Origin: Anderseniella sp963698275
Lineage (GTDB): Bacteria; Pseudomonadota; Alphaproteobacteria; Rhizobiales; Aestuariivirgaceae
NCBI GenBank assembly: GCA_963698275.1
Contig: CAVOQE010000009.1
Coordinates: forward strand, 620,001 to 684,000
Reading direction: 5' to 3'
Length of the DNA: 64,000 bases
Numbering within the stretch: the stretch's first letter is position 1; every line of letters begins with the position of its first letter. The notes beneath the pieces are model-generated. The model worked only from the letters and a program-made list of their open reading frames with translations. It was not told the DNA's origin and did no database searches. Positions 8,887-17,729 of this stretch are shown one piece after another. Both the position numbers and the translations under genes were made by a program.

Positions 8887-9591
8887 ATGGATGTTTCAGG
8901 GAAGAAAATTGTGCTGTTCGGAGGCACGTCGGGTATCGGGCTGGCAGCAGCCCGGCAACTGGCGGCGCTTGGCGGCGAAGTCATTGCGATCAGCCGTGAC
9001 CCAGGCAAGGCCGGTGATCCTGGCCCGGGCATCACCCTGAAACAGGGTGATGTGCGCGACCGCGAGGCGCTTCAGGTGCTGTTCAAAGAGCTTGCTCCCT
9101 ATGACGTCCTGATCAGCGCCGCCACCGGCGGCGACCGGGCGATCGGGCCGTTCCTGAGCATGGATATGGACGGTTTCAAAGGCTCGTTTGACAAGATGTG
9201 GGGGTATGCCAATGTGGTGCGCTATGGCACCGAACATCTGGCCGACAATGGCTGTATTGTGCTGGTCTCCGGCACCCCTGCCCGCAAGACCCGTCCAGGC
9301 CAGATCGCCATCGGTTCCGTTGGCGGTGCAGTCGAGGCTTTTGCGCGCGGCGTCGCACCGGAACTTGCGCCAAAGCGCATCAACGTCGTCTCGCCTGGCC
9401 TGATCGATACACCAATGGTTGGTCTGAAAGGCGACGAACGCACAGAGTTCTATGGCAAGGCGACCGCAAAAAACCTGATCCCGCGCGCAGGTACAGCCGA
9501 TGAAGTTGCGCAAGGCATCGTCTTTGCTGTTCAAAACGAGTTCATCACGGGGACAACCATTGATGTCGACGGTGGCCTGCTGCTGTCCTGA
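8887..9591 (+). CDS. SDR-family protein lacking the YxxxK pair
   Basis: A 234-residue short-chain dehydrogenase/reductase-fold protein. The glycine-rich nucleotide loop FGGTSGIGLAAARQLA is present near the N-terminus, as is the C-terminal NVVSPGLIDTPM block. The usual catalytic Tyr-x-x-x-Lys is missing: the equivalent helix reads QIAIGSVGGAVEAFA. A divergent SDR subfamily with this feature exists in proteobacteria, so this may be a real but atypical enzyme or a binding protein. The start follows AAGGAAG with good spacing. It is monocistronic, ending in a palindromic repeat. Confidence 0.85.
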   Translation: MDVSGKKIVLFGGTSGIGLAAARQLAALGGEVIAISRDPGKAGDPGPGITLKQGDVRDREALQVLFKELAPYDVLISAATGGDRAIGPFLSMDMDGFKGSFDKMWGYANVVRYGTEHLADNGCIVLVSGTPARKTRPGQIAIGSVGGAVEAFARGVAPELAPKRINVVSPGLIDTPMVGLKGDERTEFYGKATAKNLIPRAGTADEVAQGIVFAVQNEFITGTTIDVDGGLLLS

Positions 9592-9595
9592 TCCA

Positions 9596-9689
9596 GGTCA
9601 GTATGGTTTTTGATTGCATCAATCAAAAACCATAAGACTGACCGCTTCCAATGTGCTCGAGCACCTTTATGGATTCAATTTAACCCCAT
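9596..9689 (+). repeat. Dispersed intergenic palindromic repeat, copy 1
   Basis: The first part is a long hairpin: GGTCAG plus TATGGTTTTTGATTG (9596-9616), loop CAT, then CAATCAAAAACCATA (9620-9634), a three-base bulge, and CTGACC (9638-9643). It is followed by the palindrome GTGCTCGAGCAC (9653-9664) and an imperfect palindrome ATGGATTCAATTTAACCCCAT. A clearly related copy lies at 41225-41325 with the same architecture, including the three-base bulge. It may also terminate the SDR transcript. Confidence 0.8.
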
Positions 9690-9743
9690 CTCACTCTTGG
9701 CCGCGAGCTTCGCGGCAACCGGACTTATTCGAAAGGATCACTT

Positions 9744-10556
9744 ATGCTGGACTTAGGGAACCGTGTTTCAATCTACCAGCCGGAGCAGGAGGGACTGGTT
9801 TTTCCGGATATCCCTGAATTCGACAATGTCGAGGACGAACGCCGGCACCGCAAGGAACGGCTTGTTGCCGCCTGCCGTGCATTTGCCTTGCAGGGTTTCG
9901 ACTATGGCTTTGCCGGGCACCTCACCGTGCGGGATCCGGAACGACCGGAATTGTACTGGACCAATCCGATGTGCGTTCACTTTGCAAAGGTGAAGATGTC
10001 GAACCTGATTCTGGTTGATCACCAGGGACGTGTTATCGAAGGTGACCATGCAGTGAACCGCGCCGGGTTCGTGCTGCACGCCAACGTCCACGAAGAGCAT
10101 CCTGACATCATTGCCATGTGCCATGCGCACACGGTCTACGGGACTGCCTGGGCCGCGACCGGCCGGCCGATCGAGCCGATAACCCAGGACGCCTGCGCGT
10201 TCTTCGAGGATCACGTGGTCATTGGCGATGAGGCCGGCGCGGTGGCCGTGGAAAATTACGCCGGTTCAAATGTCGCCAAGGCGTTTGAAGGGGTGAAGGC
10301 TGCGATCCATCAGAACCACGGCCTGCTAACCGCCAGCCGCCATAGCATTGAATCCGCCGCTTTCTGGTTTATCGCGCTCGAACGGTGCTGCAAGCAGCAA
10401 CTCGATATCGCAGCGTCCGGGATCAAGCCGATCCATGTCCCGGATGACCGCGCCCGCTATAGCCGCGAGCATGTGGGCAGCGAATATATCGGCTGGCTCC
10501 ACTTCCAGACCATTTGGGATCAGCTGAAGACAGATCAGCCGGATATGTTCGACTGA
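9744..10556 (+). CDS. Class II aldolase/adducin family protein
   Basis: A 270-residue protein of the class II aldolase/adducin fold, which covers fuculose- and rhamnulose-phosphate aldolases, epimerases and decarboxylases. The zinc-ligand histidines are visible in ANVHEEH, MCHAHTVYG and HQNHGLL, and FDYGFAGHLTVRD matches the N-terminal binding loop. Specific substrate cannot be read. It stands alone: 150 bases separate it from the SDR and a 400-base gap follows. The ATG at 9744 is preceded by GAAAGGATCACTT. Confidence 0.88.
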   Translation: MLDLGNRVSIYQPEQEGLVFPDIPEFDNVEDERRHRKERLVAACRAFALQGFDYGFAGHLTVRDPERPELYWTNPMCVHFAKVKMSNLILVDHQGRVIEGDHAVNRAGFVLHANVHEEHPDIIAMCHAHTVYGTAWAATGRPIEPITQDACAFFEDHVVIGDEAGAVAVENYAGSNVAKAFEGVKAAIHQNHGLLTASRHSIESAAFWFIALERCCKQQLDIAASGIKPIHVPDDRARYSREHVGSEYIGWLHFQTIWDQLKTDQPDMFD

Positions 10557-10955
10557 ACGATCACGGCAAACAAGGGCGGGGCAACAGGTTGCCTCGCCTG
10601 TCCCTGTGAAGTTACAGGTTCCTCCGTCAACCTTTACGGTGAATCCGAAGGTAATACTCATCATAGTGAAAACCTGCCAATTGCTTGCTCTTCCAGCAAC
10701 CGCAAACCCGCCGGTTAACTTTCTTCAGGCCAAGTTCTTGAACACACCGCACACTGTGAAGTAGCCTTGGGCAGCGGAGTAGAGCTATCTAGCTCTGTTG
10801 GGCCCTAGGGGCCCTTTACCGACAAGAGACTGCGGAGTGGCACCAACAAGGTGCTGTCTCGTGCAAGCAAAAGGCTTCCAACTGAGGGGCAACTGCAAGA
10901 CCAGTTGCTGCACATCCGCTTCGACTAGAACTCGAAGCACCAGGGATGTGAAATC
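10557..10955. other. Non-coding gap before the HNH gene
   Basis: About 400 bases without a supported gene. Just after the aldolase is a hairpin at about 10576-10599 (GGCGGGGCAAC / GTTGCCTCGCC) without a T-run. Around 10786-10817 there are two short palindromic blocks (AGAGCTATCTAGCTCT and GGGCCCTAGGGGCCC). The composition is less GC-rich than in neighbouring genes, which with the HNH gene hints at acquired DNA, but no terminal repeats were found. Confidence 0.4.
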
Positions 10956-11312
10956 ATGAGAAGTCAACTAATCAAGAACCGCAATGCAGCTATGAAGAAG
11001 CAGACTGGCCTTTGTTACTATTGTCGTCAGCCGATGTGGGTTGATGACATTGAGGCTTTCTGCAAACGCTTTAGCATGTCGCACAAACGAGCATTGTGGC
11101 ACCAATGCACTGCAGAGCACCTCCGGGCGCAGTGCGATGGCGGGACTGACATGCGTGACAATATTGTCGCCGCATGCCGTTTCTGCAACGGGCACCGGCA
11201 CAGGACAAAGACGCCCCTCACGCCAGATCGGCACCTAACAAAAGTACGGTGCCGCCTGGCGCGTGGCAGATGGCACGGATTCACAGTTACCACATTGCAT
11301 CTGTTCGATTGA
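10956..11312 (+). CDS. HNH endonuclease-domain protein
   Basis: A 118-residue protein with an HNH-type fold. It has a first zinc-type pair in LCYYCRQPM, the HNH core in CTAEHLRAQCDGGTD, then DNIVAACRFCNGHRHR with a second Cys pair. Such proteins are DNA nickases or endonucleases in restriction, phage or intron contexts. Here no methyltransferase, terminase or intron boundary is adjacent, so the role is open. Its composition and isolated position suggest a laterally acquired gene. The GTGAAATCATG context gives a weak ribosome site. Confidence 0.8.
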   Translation: MRSQLIKNRNAAMKKQTGLCYYCRQPMWVDDIEAFCKRFSMSHKRALWHQCTAEHLRAQCDGGTDMRDNIVAACRFCNGHRHRTKTPLTPDRHLTKVRCRLARGRWHGFTVTTLHLFD

Positions 11313-11482
11313 CCCTACGAAAGCTTCTGACTACCTTTCTGATGGCGTTGTCTCCAGTTCAGGTTTTCACCAATGGACCTCAGAGCGCCAAAAGCTTGTG
11401 CCAGGGTACAGGCGCCTTGTAGCAGTTTCACGCCTGCGATGATGACGAACCGGAAACACCCCGTGAAATAAGGGCGACAGCC

Positions 11483-13006
11483 ATGACACATTGTTTCGTT
11501 GGATTGCCGAAGAACAATCAGGGCCGGGCGATCAAGACGTACCTGTTCAAGGCCAATCGCACGACAAAGGTCCGGCAGGTGTTGTGGGGCGACTGGCTCA
11601 ATGTTGATGGTGAGGAAGCGGACGGATGGCTGCGGGTGAACTGGGCCCCCAGCAGCGATCATCCCGAAACACTGTTCATTCCCAAGGAGCACACATCCGA
11701 CACCCGCCCGCTCGAGATCATATTTCTGGATGTCGGACAAGGCGACGGTGCTGTCCTGATCACGCCTGAGCAAAATGACGGAGAAGCCGTCATTGTCATA
11801 GACGCCGGCGACAACGCCAATATGCACACCTTCCTGTCCAAGCGCTTTGGCGCCTACAAGGATGATTTTCAATTCCACGCAGCCATCATCACCCACCCCG
11901 ACCAGGACCATTATGGCGGCTTTGGTTCCATCTTCAGCACGCCGCGCTTCGGCTTCGACATCGTCTACCACAACGGTTTGGCCGAACGCCCGGTCTCCGG
12001 CACGTTCGAAAAAATCGGCGGTCATGAAAAGGATGCCGCAACCGGCATCAGCTACGTCTCGGACCTGGCAATCGGCAAGCCGGAGATCGAGGCCCTGTTC
12101 GCGGACGGCATCGATGTCGGGGATTTCGTATTTCCCAACGTGATGCAAAGCGCTCTGAACAACCCGAAAATCAATGACTTCGCAATGTTGTCAACGCAAC
12201 ACGGCACCAACGAAGACGGCCGCACATGGATGCCGGGATTTGCGCCGTCCGACAACCGTGACTACTCAATCGAGGTCATCGGCCCGGTGGTCGAATTTGA
12301 CGGCACCGGCAAGCCGCGGCTGAGAAAGATCGGCAGCTACGGGGAAACCAAGAACGGCCATTCCGTCCTGCTGCGGCTGCACTATAAAAAATTCAAGGTG
12401 CTCTTCGGCGGCGACCTGAACGACAAGGCGGAAAAATTTCTGCTGCGGCACTACACCGGGAAAAGCCGAATGCCTCAGAAAGGCAGTGATGCTTACCAGG
12501 AGATGATCGACGAAGCCGCAAAATGGTTCAGGTCCGACATCATGAAAGTCTGCCACCACGGCTCGGAGAAAGTAACCGATGCCTTCCTTGAGACAGTTAA
12601 ACCAGCCGCTTTCGTGATTTCGTCCGGTGATGAGGAAGGCCATGTTCACCCGCGGCCGGACCTGCTGGGCAGACTGGGCAAGCTGGGCCGCGGAGACACA
12701 CCGGTTATTCTTTCGACTGAACTGCAACGCTCCACCCGCGAAAAGGAAGACGCGGAAATGGTGGAGTCATTGACGCGCCGCGTCCTGAATCTGAAGGACA
12801 GCACGAGTTCGAATGTGCGCGAGAAGATCATGGGCGATATCTGGGATCTCGGCCGCTCAAACGTCAGTGTCTACGGCACCATTTACCTGAAGACCGACGG
12901 CGAGCGGTTGGTGACGGCGTTCAGGATCGAAACCGGCAGCGACAAGAAGAAATGGTTCACATTCGAGTACGCGTTTGACGCATCCAACTCATTGCAGCTT
13001 GTGTAG
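11483..13006 (+). CDS. Soluble ComEC/Rec2-like metallo-beta-lactamase-fold hydrolase
   Basis: A 507-residue soluble protein with the metallo-beta-lactamase fold of the ComEC C-terminal domain. FLDVGQGDG (81-89) is the ComEC-type start of the fold, HPDQDH (138-143) the main metal motif, NGHSVLLRL (291-299) and FGGDL (308-312) the following strand, CHHGS (357-361) and HVHP (387-390) further conserved positions. Unlike ComEC it has no membrane helices, so it is not the competence channel. Residues 1-75 look like a small beta-rich, SH3-like domain, and the C-terminal 90 residues are unassigned. Soluble relatives occur in defence and NTPase-linked loci. The 160-base gap to the next operon leaves co-function uncertain. 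Confidence 0.85.
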   Translation: MTHCFVGLPKNNQGRAIKTYLFKANRTTKVRQVLWGDWLNVDGEEADGWLRVNWAPSSDHPETLFIPKEHTSDTRPLEIIFLDVGQGDGAVLITPEQNDGEAVIVIDAGDNANMHTFLSKRFGAYKDDFQFHAAIITHPDQDHYGGFGSIFSTPRFGFDIVYHNGLAERPVSGTFEKIGGHEKDAATGISYVSDLAIGKPEIEALFADGIDVGDFVFPNVMQSALNNPKINDFAMLSTQHGTNEDGRTWMPGFAPSDNRDYSIEVIGPVVEFDGTGKPRLRKIGSYGETKNGHSVLLRLHYKKFKVLFGGDLNDKAEKFLLRHYTGKSRMPQKGSDAYQEMIDEAAKWFRSDIMKVCHHGSEKVTDAFLETVKPAAFVISSGDEEGHVHPRPDLLGRLGKLGRGDTPVILSTELQRSTREKEDAEMVESLTRRVLNLKDSTSSNVREKIMGDIWDLGRSNVSVYGTIYLKTDGERLVTAFRIETGSDKKKWFTFEYAFDASNSLQLV

Positions 13007-13166
13007 AGCGTGAACCAATACAGCATGCTGCATACCAGATTCCCGATTTCTTGCTGGGGATTAACCAAGAAGTACGGAATTGCGGTCCGTTCTGGATAAA
13101 ACTGATCTTTGTTAAGAGTTTTCGGCGAGCATTGCACCCGATTGCAAAACTCGGGGACATCAAGCG

Positions 13167-13790
13167 ATGCCGTCGCCAGACAGACACATCCGGCAAAAAC
13201 AGTCTGATGCCGGTGAGCCGGGGTTGTTGGGAACCCAGCAGCTTCGACCGGCCCATTTCCTGGGCGGTTCAACCATTCTGGCCATCGCCGGCATTGCGTT
13301 CATGGCCTGGTCAGGGGGCAATGACCTGTCCTCATCCGCACTGACATCGCCTGCAGGCGGTGGAGAGAGGGCCAAAATCATCTTCATCGACCCGCAGGAC
13401 GTACCCGGCATGATGACCAGGCTGCCATCGGACATCAAGATGAGGAACGACAATGTCGTGTCACTTCTGCATGTTCCGGAAAACCGGAAAGCCTACGTCA
13501 AATCCGAACTGGACAAGGGCCGCATGCGTGTCGGTTCAATTTCCGTATGGGACAGTGTGGCAGAAGATGGTGACGAAATCAGATTGTCGGCTGCCGGCAT
13601 AGATCAGGTGGTGCGAATTGCACACACCCCGCGCACTTATCTGGTGCCGCATTTTCCCGGTGGAACCATGAGAATCAGCGGAACCAGGGATGGCGGGGGC
13701 GGTATTACCCTTGGCATAAAAACAATGCTGGGGCCTGTGCATCTGCCGCGCCTGGCAATTGGCGAAGTAATGGAGATACCGCTGCAATGA
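13167..13790 (+). CDS. Hypothetical single-pass membrane protein, first gene of AAA+ trio
   Basis: I do not recognise this 207-residue protein. It has a basic N-terminus, one membrane helix at about 33-48 (GGSTILAIAGIAFMAW), and a C-terminal domain of about 150 residues with beta-rich character, including the glycine run TRDGGGGITLG. With a positively charged N-terminus the C-domain is predicted outside the cytoplasm. The ATG at 13167 follows GGGGACATCAAGCG. Its stop overlaps the AAA+ start by four bases (ATGA), which indicates coupled translation and a shared function with the two following genes. Confidence 0.7.
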   Translation: MPSPDRHIRQKQSDAGEPGLLGTQQLRPAHFLGGSTILAIAGIAFMAWSGGNDLSSSALTSPAGGGERAKIIFIDPQDVPGMMTRLPSDIKMRNDNVVSLLHVPENRKAYVKSELDKGRMRVGSISVWDSVAEDGDEIRLSAAGIDQVVRIAHTPRTYLVPHFPGGTMRISGTRDGGGGITLGIKTMLGPVHLPRLAIGEVMEIPLQ

Positions 13791-14989
13791 TGATGGCTTC
13801 AACATCTCATGTGGTCACGCTGCTGTTCTCCATTATGGCAATGGTCACGATCGCGGGCCTGCATCCTGGCCTTGCCATTGCGTTGACGTTTTCGGCACTC
13901 GCTTTCGCAATCCTGACACTTGCATATCATCGTAAATCATTACCGAGGTTCGTCATGGACGTTCTTGATCGGCTGACTGACAAGGTCAGCCTGGAAAATG
14001 CCTACAAAGACCGCGAGCTGCATCAGGTTGTGATTGATGCCGAAGCCCTCGCAACCCAACTCAGGTCAAAGGTCGTCGGCCAGGATCAGGTCATCGGAGA
14101 GCTGGCGCAGCACGTGCGCCGCCGCCTTGCAGCGCGCCGGCCGGACAGACCGGTTGCGGTCATCTGCCTGGCAGGGCCTCCAGGTGTCGGCAAAACGCAC
14201 CTGGCAAAAGTGCTGGCTGAAAATCTGTATGGCGACAAGCGTCATTTGCAGTTTTTTGACATGGCACAGTTCTCACAGCCACATGCGGCTGCCAGCCTGT
14301 TCGGACAAGCGCGCGGTTATGTTGGCTCCACCTCCTATGGTAGCCTGACGGCTGCGCTGCGCAATACACCAAACAGCATTATCTTGCTGGACGAGTTCGA
14401 AAAGGCCCACACCGAGGTCCACAAGCGTTTCCTGACCGCCTGGAACGACGGGTTTGTCACCGAGGTCAGCGACGGTGCCCGCATTCCCACATCCGATGCC
14501 ATTTTCATCCTTACCACAAACGCAGCCTCGCGCCAGATCGGAGAGATTGCAGAAACTCACCTCGATCAGCCGGAATTGCGCGATGAGATGACCAAGCAGG
14601 CACTGCTTGATGCACAGTTCGCGCCGGAAGTCCTGTCACGCATTGATGCGGTTTTGCCGTTCACGCCACTCAAGGGACTGGATATCGCACGCGTCGTTGC
14701 CCTGGAAATGGAACAGTTGGCCAGGCAGTTCAAACTCGAACTGGCTGATGGCGGCATTGACCCGGAAATCCTGCTGCATGCGGTTGATGCCATGCAGGAT
14801 CATTCACGCGGTGGCGTGCGTGACATTGCCCGCATGATCGAAAAGGAGATTTCCGAAGGGTTGATCGACGCGCGGGCGCAAAACGCAAGGACTGTGCGTC
14901 TCGTCGCCTCGGAAGACTGTGTCAAGGTGCTGGTCGTTGATTTCAAGGATGGCTCTGCTGATGCTTCACACATTGAGGAAGCCGTCTGA
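13787..14989 (+). CDS. Membrane-anchored ClpB-D2-like AAA+ ATPase
   Basis: A 400-residue AAA+ protein. Two hydrophobic helices (8-27 and 29-46) form an N-terminal anchor, after which one Clp/Hsp100 D2-like module follows. Seen motifs: VVGQD (96-100), Walker A GPPGVGKTH (130-138), pore-loop GYVG (177-180), Walker B IILLDEFEKAH (198-208), sensor-1 TTN (243-245), arginine finger in FAPEVLSRID (R286), and sensor-2 GGVRDIAR (R345). The aromatic pore loop implies peptide threading, so this is a probable membrane-bound unfoldase; no protease domain or N-terminal Clp adaptor domain is present. Start may be any of three consecutive ATGs at 13787-13795. It overlaps both neighbours. ClpV-type secretion is unlikely since no tss genes are near. 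Confidence 0.88.
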   Translation: MMMASTSHVVTLLFSIMAMVTIAGLHPGLAIALTFSALAFAILTLAYHRKSLPRFVMDVLDRLTDKVSLENAYKDRELHQVVIDAEALATQLRSKVVGQDQVIGELAQHVRRRLAARRPDRPVAVICLAGPPGVGKTHLAKVLAENLYGDKRHLQFFDMAQFSQPHAAASLFGQARGYVGSTSYGSLTAALRNTPNSIILLDEFEKAHTEVHKRFLTAWNDGFVTEVSDGARIPTSDAIFILTTNAASRQIGEIAETHLDQPELRDEMTKQALLDAQFAPEVLSRIDAVLPFTPLKGLDIARVVALEMEQLARQFKLELADGGIDPEILLHAVDAMQDHSRGGVRDIARMIEKEISEGLIDARAQNARTVRLVASEDCVKVLVVDFKDGSADASHIEEAV

Positions 14990-16479
14990 TGCAGCCCGCA
15001 AAGCCCCTGCAGCAACGGCCCTTTCTGGCTGATACAAGCATGCCACGGGCGCATCTGCTTTCAGATGTTGTCAGACTCTACGCATCCAATGTGCTGTTCA
15101 GAACCTGCTCGGAGCTTGCCGTGATTGGAATGATTGTGCTTTTGGCCACCGGCCAGTTCTCAGGGGCCGCAAGCTCACTCTACCGGGCGGTTCAATCCCT
15201 GTCGCCGTTCAAGTCACCGCAGAAGACCCAATACCAGTTCAAAGTCGCCGGAACCAACGAAGCCCCCGGCCTTATTTCCCTTACCTCGCTGGGCAGCCTG
15301 CCGCCGATTTCGAAAGATGTAATGGTTTCGGAGCCCCCGGAAGTTGTCTCATTGCTGGAAAACATCAATTCCTTATTGGCAAAGGGTGACAGGCAGGGAA
15401 TTGAAGCGGCTTACAGGCTCACTAAAAATTATAACCCGTCCAAGCCGATCATTGCCTATGCCGCGGGGATTGTTGGCACCCGGTTCAAGGGTGCGAAGAA
15501 CTACGCAACATCCATGAAGCTCCTCACATTCGCGTCTCAAAATGGTGTCAGTGACGCAACCCTGCGACTTGGGAGAATGTATCTTACCATGCTGGCCAAC
15601 GACCTGGCCGGCAAACTTCCGGCCGACTACAGGATTGTCCTGGATCGTGTCGGCACGGCACATCCCGCCAGCACGGAACACCTTGCGCAAGCCGCAACGG
15701 CATGGCTTGAAAAGGCGGCCGGTGCCGGGCACCCATCCGCCTTGCGCTACCTGGCCCTGATGCAGGCCCGCGGCTTGAACGGCAAAATAGACTTTGCTTC
15801 AGCGGCAGCCCTGTGGAAACAGGCAGCGGACAAGGGCGATGCAATTTCCCAATTTGAGATCGGCAAGATGCTGGCATTTGGCCACGGGGTGAAAGCCAAC
15901 TCGGACGAAGCAATCAAATATCTCAGAAAAGCCTCTTCCTCCCGGCCGGACGCAAAAGTCGCACTTGCCTCGGTTCTGCTTCCCAGGGCAATTGCAGGAA
16001 ATGCTTCGGCAGCCAGGGAAGCCATTGAAAATGCCACCGTGTTTCTCAATGGCAGAAGACCCGCCATGGAATTGCGAATGGCCAACCGCATCCTGGCGGA
16101 ACTCTATTACAGAGCCGCGCCGTCCGACATGCGCGACGCCAACCGCGCAGTCAGTCACTACCGGGCTTCATCCTATTTCGGTGATGTCGGCGCCACGGCA
16201 ATGCTGGCGAATTTTGCCCGCTGGGGGACAAACATCGAGAAGAACCTGCAGACTTCCTATGTGCTGTATTCACATGCGGCCAAAAATGGTGTCCCGGATC
16301 TCCAGGGCGCAATGGCTGAAATTGAAGGCGAGCTTTCAGACGCGGAAAAGGCCACACTGGGCAGGTTGCGCGTTCAAACCTGGCGGGACAGACCCGCCGG
16401 TGGCAATGGGCCGGCACAAGCTCAATTGCACTCGCAGTATGAGGCGTTCAACGTTCAAATGGTCGATTTCGTTCAATAA
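14989..16479 (+). CDS. Sel1-like repeat protein with one membrane segment
   Basis: A 496-residue protein: a cytosolic N-terminus, one membrane helix at about 43-57 (ELAVIGMIVLLATGQ), then helical repeats. Sel1-like repeats are visible from about 240 to 440, for example AAAGAGHPSALRYLALMQARG-type and KQAADKGDAISQFEIGKMLAFGHGVKANSDEAIKYL-type units. Sel1/TPR arrays bind proteins. The start ATG shares its A with the AAA+ gene's TGA (TGATG), so it is translationally coupled. It may deliver substrates to, or scaffold, the AAA+ protein on the outer face of the membrane; this is inference from gene order. Confidence 0.82.
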   Translation: MQPAKPLQQRPFLADTSMPRAHLLSDVVRLYASNVLFRTCSELAVIGMIVLLATGQFSGAASSLYRAVQSLSPFKSPQKTQYQFKVAGTNEAPGLISLTSLGSLPPISKDVMVSEPPEVVSLLENINSLLAKGDRQGIEAAYRLTKNYNPSKPIIAYAAGIVGTRFKGAKNYATSMKLLTFASQNGVSDATLRLGRMYLTMLANDLAGKLPADYRIVLDRVGTAHPASTEHLAQAATAWLEKAAGAGHPSALRYLALMQARGLNGKIDFASAAALWKQAADKGDAISQFEIGKMLAFGHGVKANSDEAIKYLRKASSSRPDAKVALASVLLPRAIAGNASAAREAIENATVFLNGRRPAMELRMANRILAELYYRAAPSDMRDANRAVSHYRASSYFGDVGATAMLANFARWGTNIEKNLQTSYVLYSHAAKNGVPDLQGAMAEIEGELSDAEKATLGRLRVQTWRDRPAGGNGPAQAQLHSQYEAFNVQMVDFVQ

Positions 16480-16503
16480 GGGCTCGGGTTGTGCCGGTTG
16501 TAT

Positions 16504-17676
16504 TTAACTGGTTGCAAGTGAGCCGGCTTTCGCAACATGTTGCTGCACGGCAAAACTAGCGGGTAACTCGCATGGCATGTCTGCCGCATAAGCCAGTGCC
16601 GCATCTGCCATTCGGTGGGCGATGCCGAGCGTTATCTTGAAGCCGCCGGATGCCACGATGATATTGCGGGCATCGGGCAATGGCCCGACAACCGGATCGC
16701 GCCCGGCAGCGCGTGGGCGGATGCCGGCCCATTGTTCCACCACGCCCGCACCGGCCAGGCCCGGGCAAAGCTCGACGGCGCGCTGAACAAGCTTCTGCGA
16801 CAGGGCTTCATCAACACAGGTGTTTTTGAAATATCGCTGCGACGTTGAGCCGACCGCCACCAGTCCATCATCATGCGCAATAACATAGATGCCGCCGCTG
16901 TAAATGATCGGCATGTCGTCAAACGACCGGTCCTGCGGCCGCAGCAACACCGCCTGGCCCTTGATGCCCCACCCGAGATCACAGTGCAGAACCGGTTGCA
17001 ACAGGCCGAAACTTTCATGCCCCGCCGCCACGATGATCTTAGCCGGAGACAGGCGCGTGCCGTCTGCCAGCAACACCTCGCCGTTATCGGATACTGCCGC
17101 CACCGGGCAATTCTCGGCAATGGTAACTTCAGGCTGAACACTGCCCGCAAGCGCCTGCAGAAGCCTGCGCGGATTTATACGGGCGCTTAATGTATCAAAA
17201 CTGTAGGCCACGAATGCCGGTTTCAGCGCCGGCCAGTCAGGCTCAGGCGTGCCGCGCATGATATCCCATGCGATCGGTTTTCCGGATGGCGACACTGCAG
17301 GCCAGAACCTGGTTGACCCTGCCTGCCACTGTTCGTGTTCCGCCAGGAACGCGTCTGAGTCGATGGGCATGACCCGGCCACACCGGCTGTATCCACACGA
17401 TAGTCCGGTTGCCGCTTCAAGCTGTGCAACCTCCGTTTCCAGCGACAGCAATGCCTCAAGCTGAAAGACCTGGATATCCTCCCAGCTGACGGGCCGGTGC
17501 GGCATCAGCGCACCCAGTATGCCGCCGCTGGCGCCCTGCCCGATCCGTCCCTGTTCAACAACGACGGCGCGCAAGCCTCGTTGCTTTGCCTTCAGCGCAC
17601 ACCACAGGCCCACCACGCCTGCGCCAATGATAACAACGTCCGGTGTTGCAGGTATGCTGGTTGAATCTGGTATCAT
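16504..17676 (-). CDS. FAD-dependent oxidoreductase of the DAO family, probable MnmC2-like partner of MnmD
   Basis: A 390-residue D-amino-acid-oxidase-fold enzyme. The FAD loop VVIIGAGVVGLWCALKA lies near residues 13-29, GASGGILGALMPH is the substrate-side loop, and the C-terminus has the GVVEQWAGIRPRAAGRDPVVG and ASGGFKITLGIAHRMAD blocks of the glycine-oxidase/MnmC2 group. In E. coli, MnmC joins such an oxidase to the MnmD methyltransferase; here the two are separate genes back to back, so oxidation of cmnm5U34 to nm5U34 is the likely job, though an amino-acid oxidase is possible. The ATG at 17676 leaves the usual short leader; one at 17727 is also open. Confidence 0.78.
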   Translation of the reverse strand: MIPDSTSIPATPDVVIIGAGVVGLWCALKAKQRGLRAVVVEQGRIGQGASGGILGALMPHRPVSWEDIQVFQLEALLSLETEVAQLEAATGLSCGYSRCGRVMPIDSDAFLAEHEQWQAGSTRFWPAVSPSGKPIAWDIMRGTPEPDWPALKPAFVAYSFDTLSARINPRRLLQALAGSVQPEVTIAENCPVAAVSDNGEVLLADGTRLSPAKIIVAAGHESFGLLQPVLHCDLGWGIKGQAVLLRPQDRSFDDMPIIYSGGIYVIAHDDGLVAVGSTSQRYFKNTCVDEALSQKLVQRAVELCPGLAGAGVVEQWAGIRPRAAGRDPVVGPLPDARNIIVASGGFKITLGIAHRMADAALAYAADMPCELPASFAVQQHVAKAGSLATS

Positions 17677-17729
17677 TGCCGGACTATATGCCAAAACCGC
17701 TTTTTGAACCTGAAAACCTGCTGCCACTC

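Noticed and set aside
10956..11312. HNH gene as intron homing endonuclease
   Set aside because: No group I or II intron core and no interrupted gene around it.
11483..13006. ComEC natural-competence protein
   Set aside because: No membrane helices or OB/competence domain; only the hydrolase domain is shared.
13787..14989. AAA+ protein as ClpV of a type VI secretion system
   Set aside because: It has only one D2-like module, a membrane anchor and no tss genes nearby.
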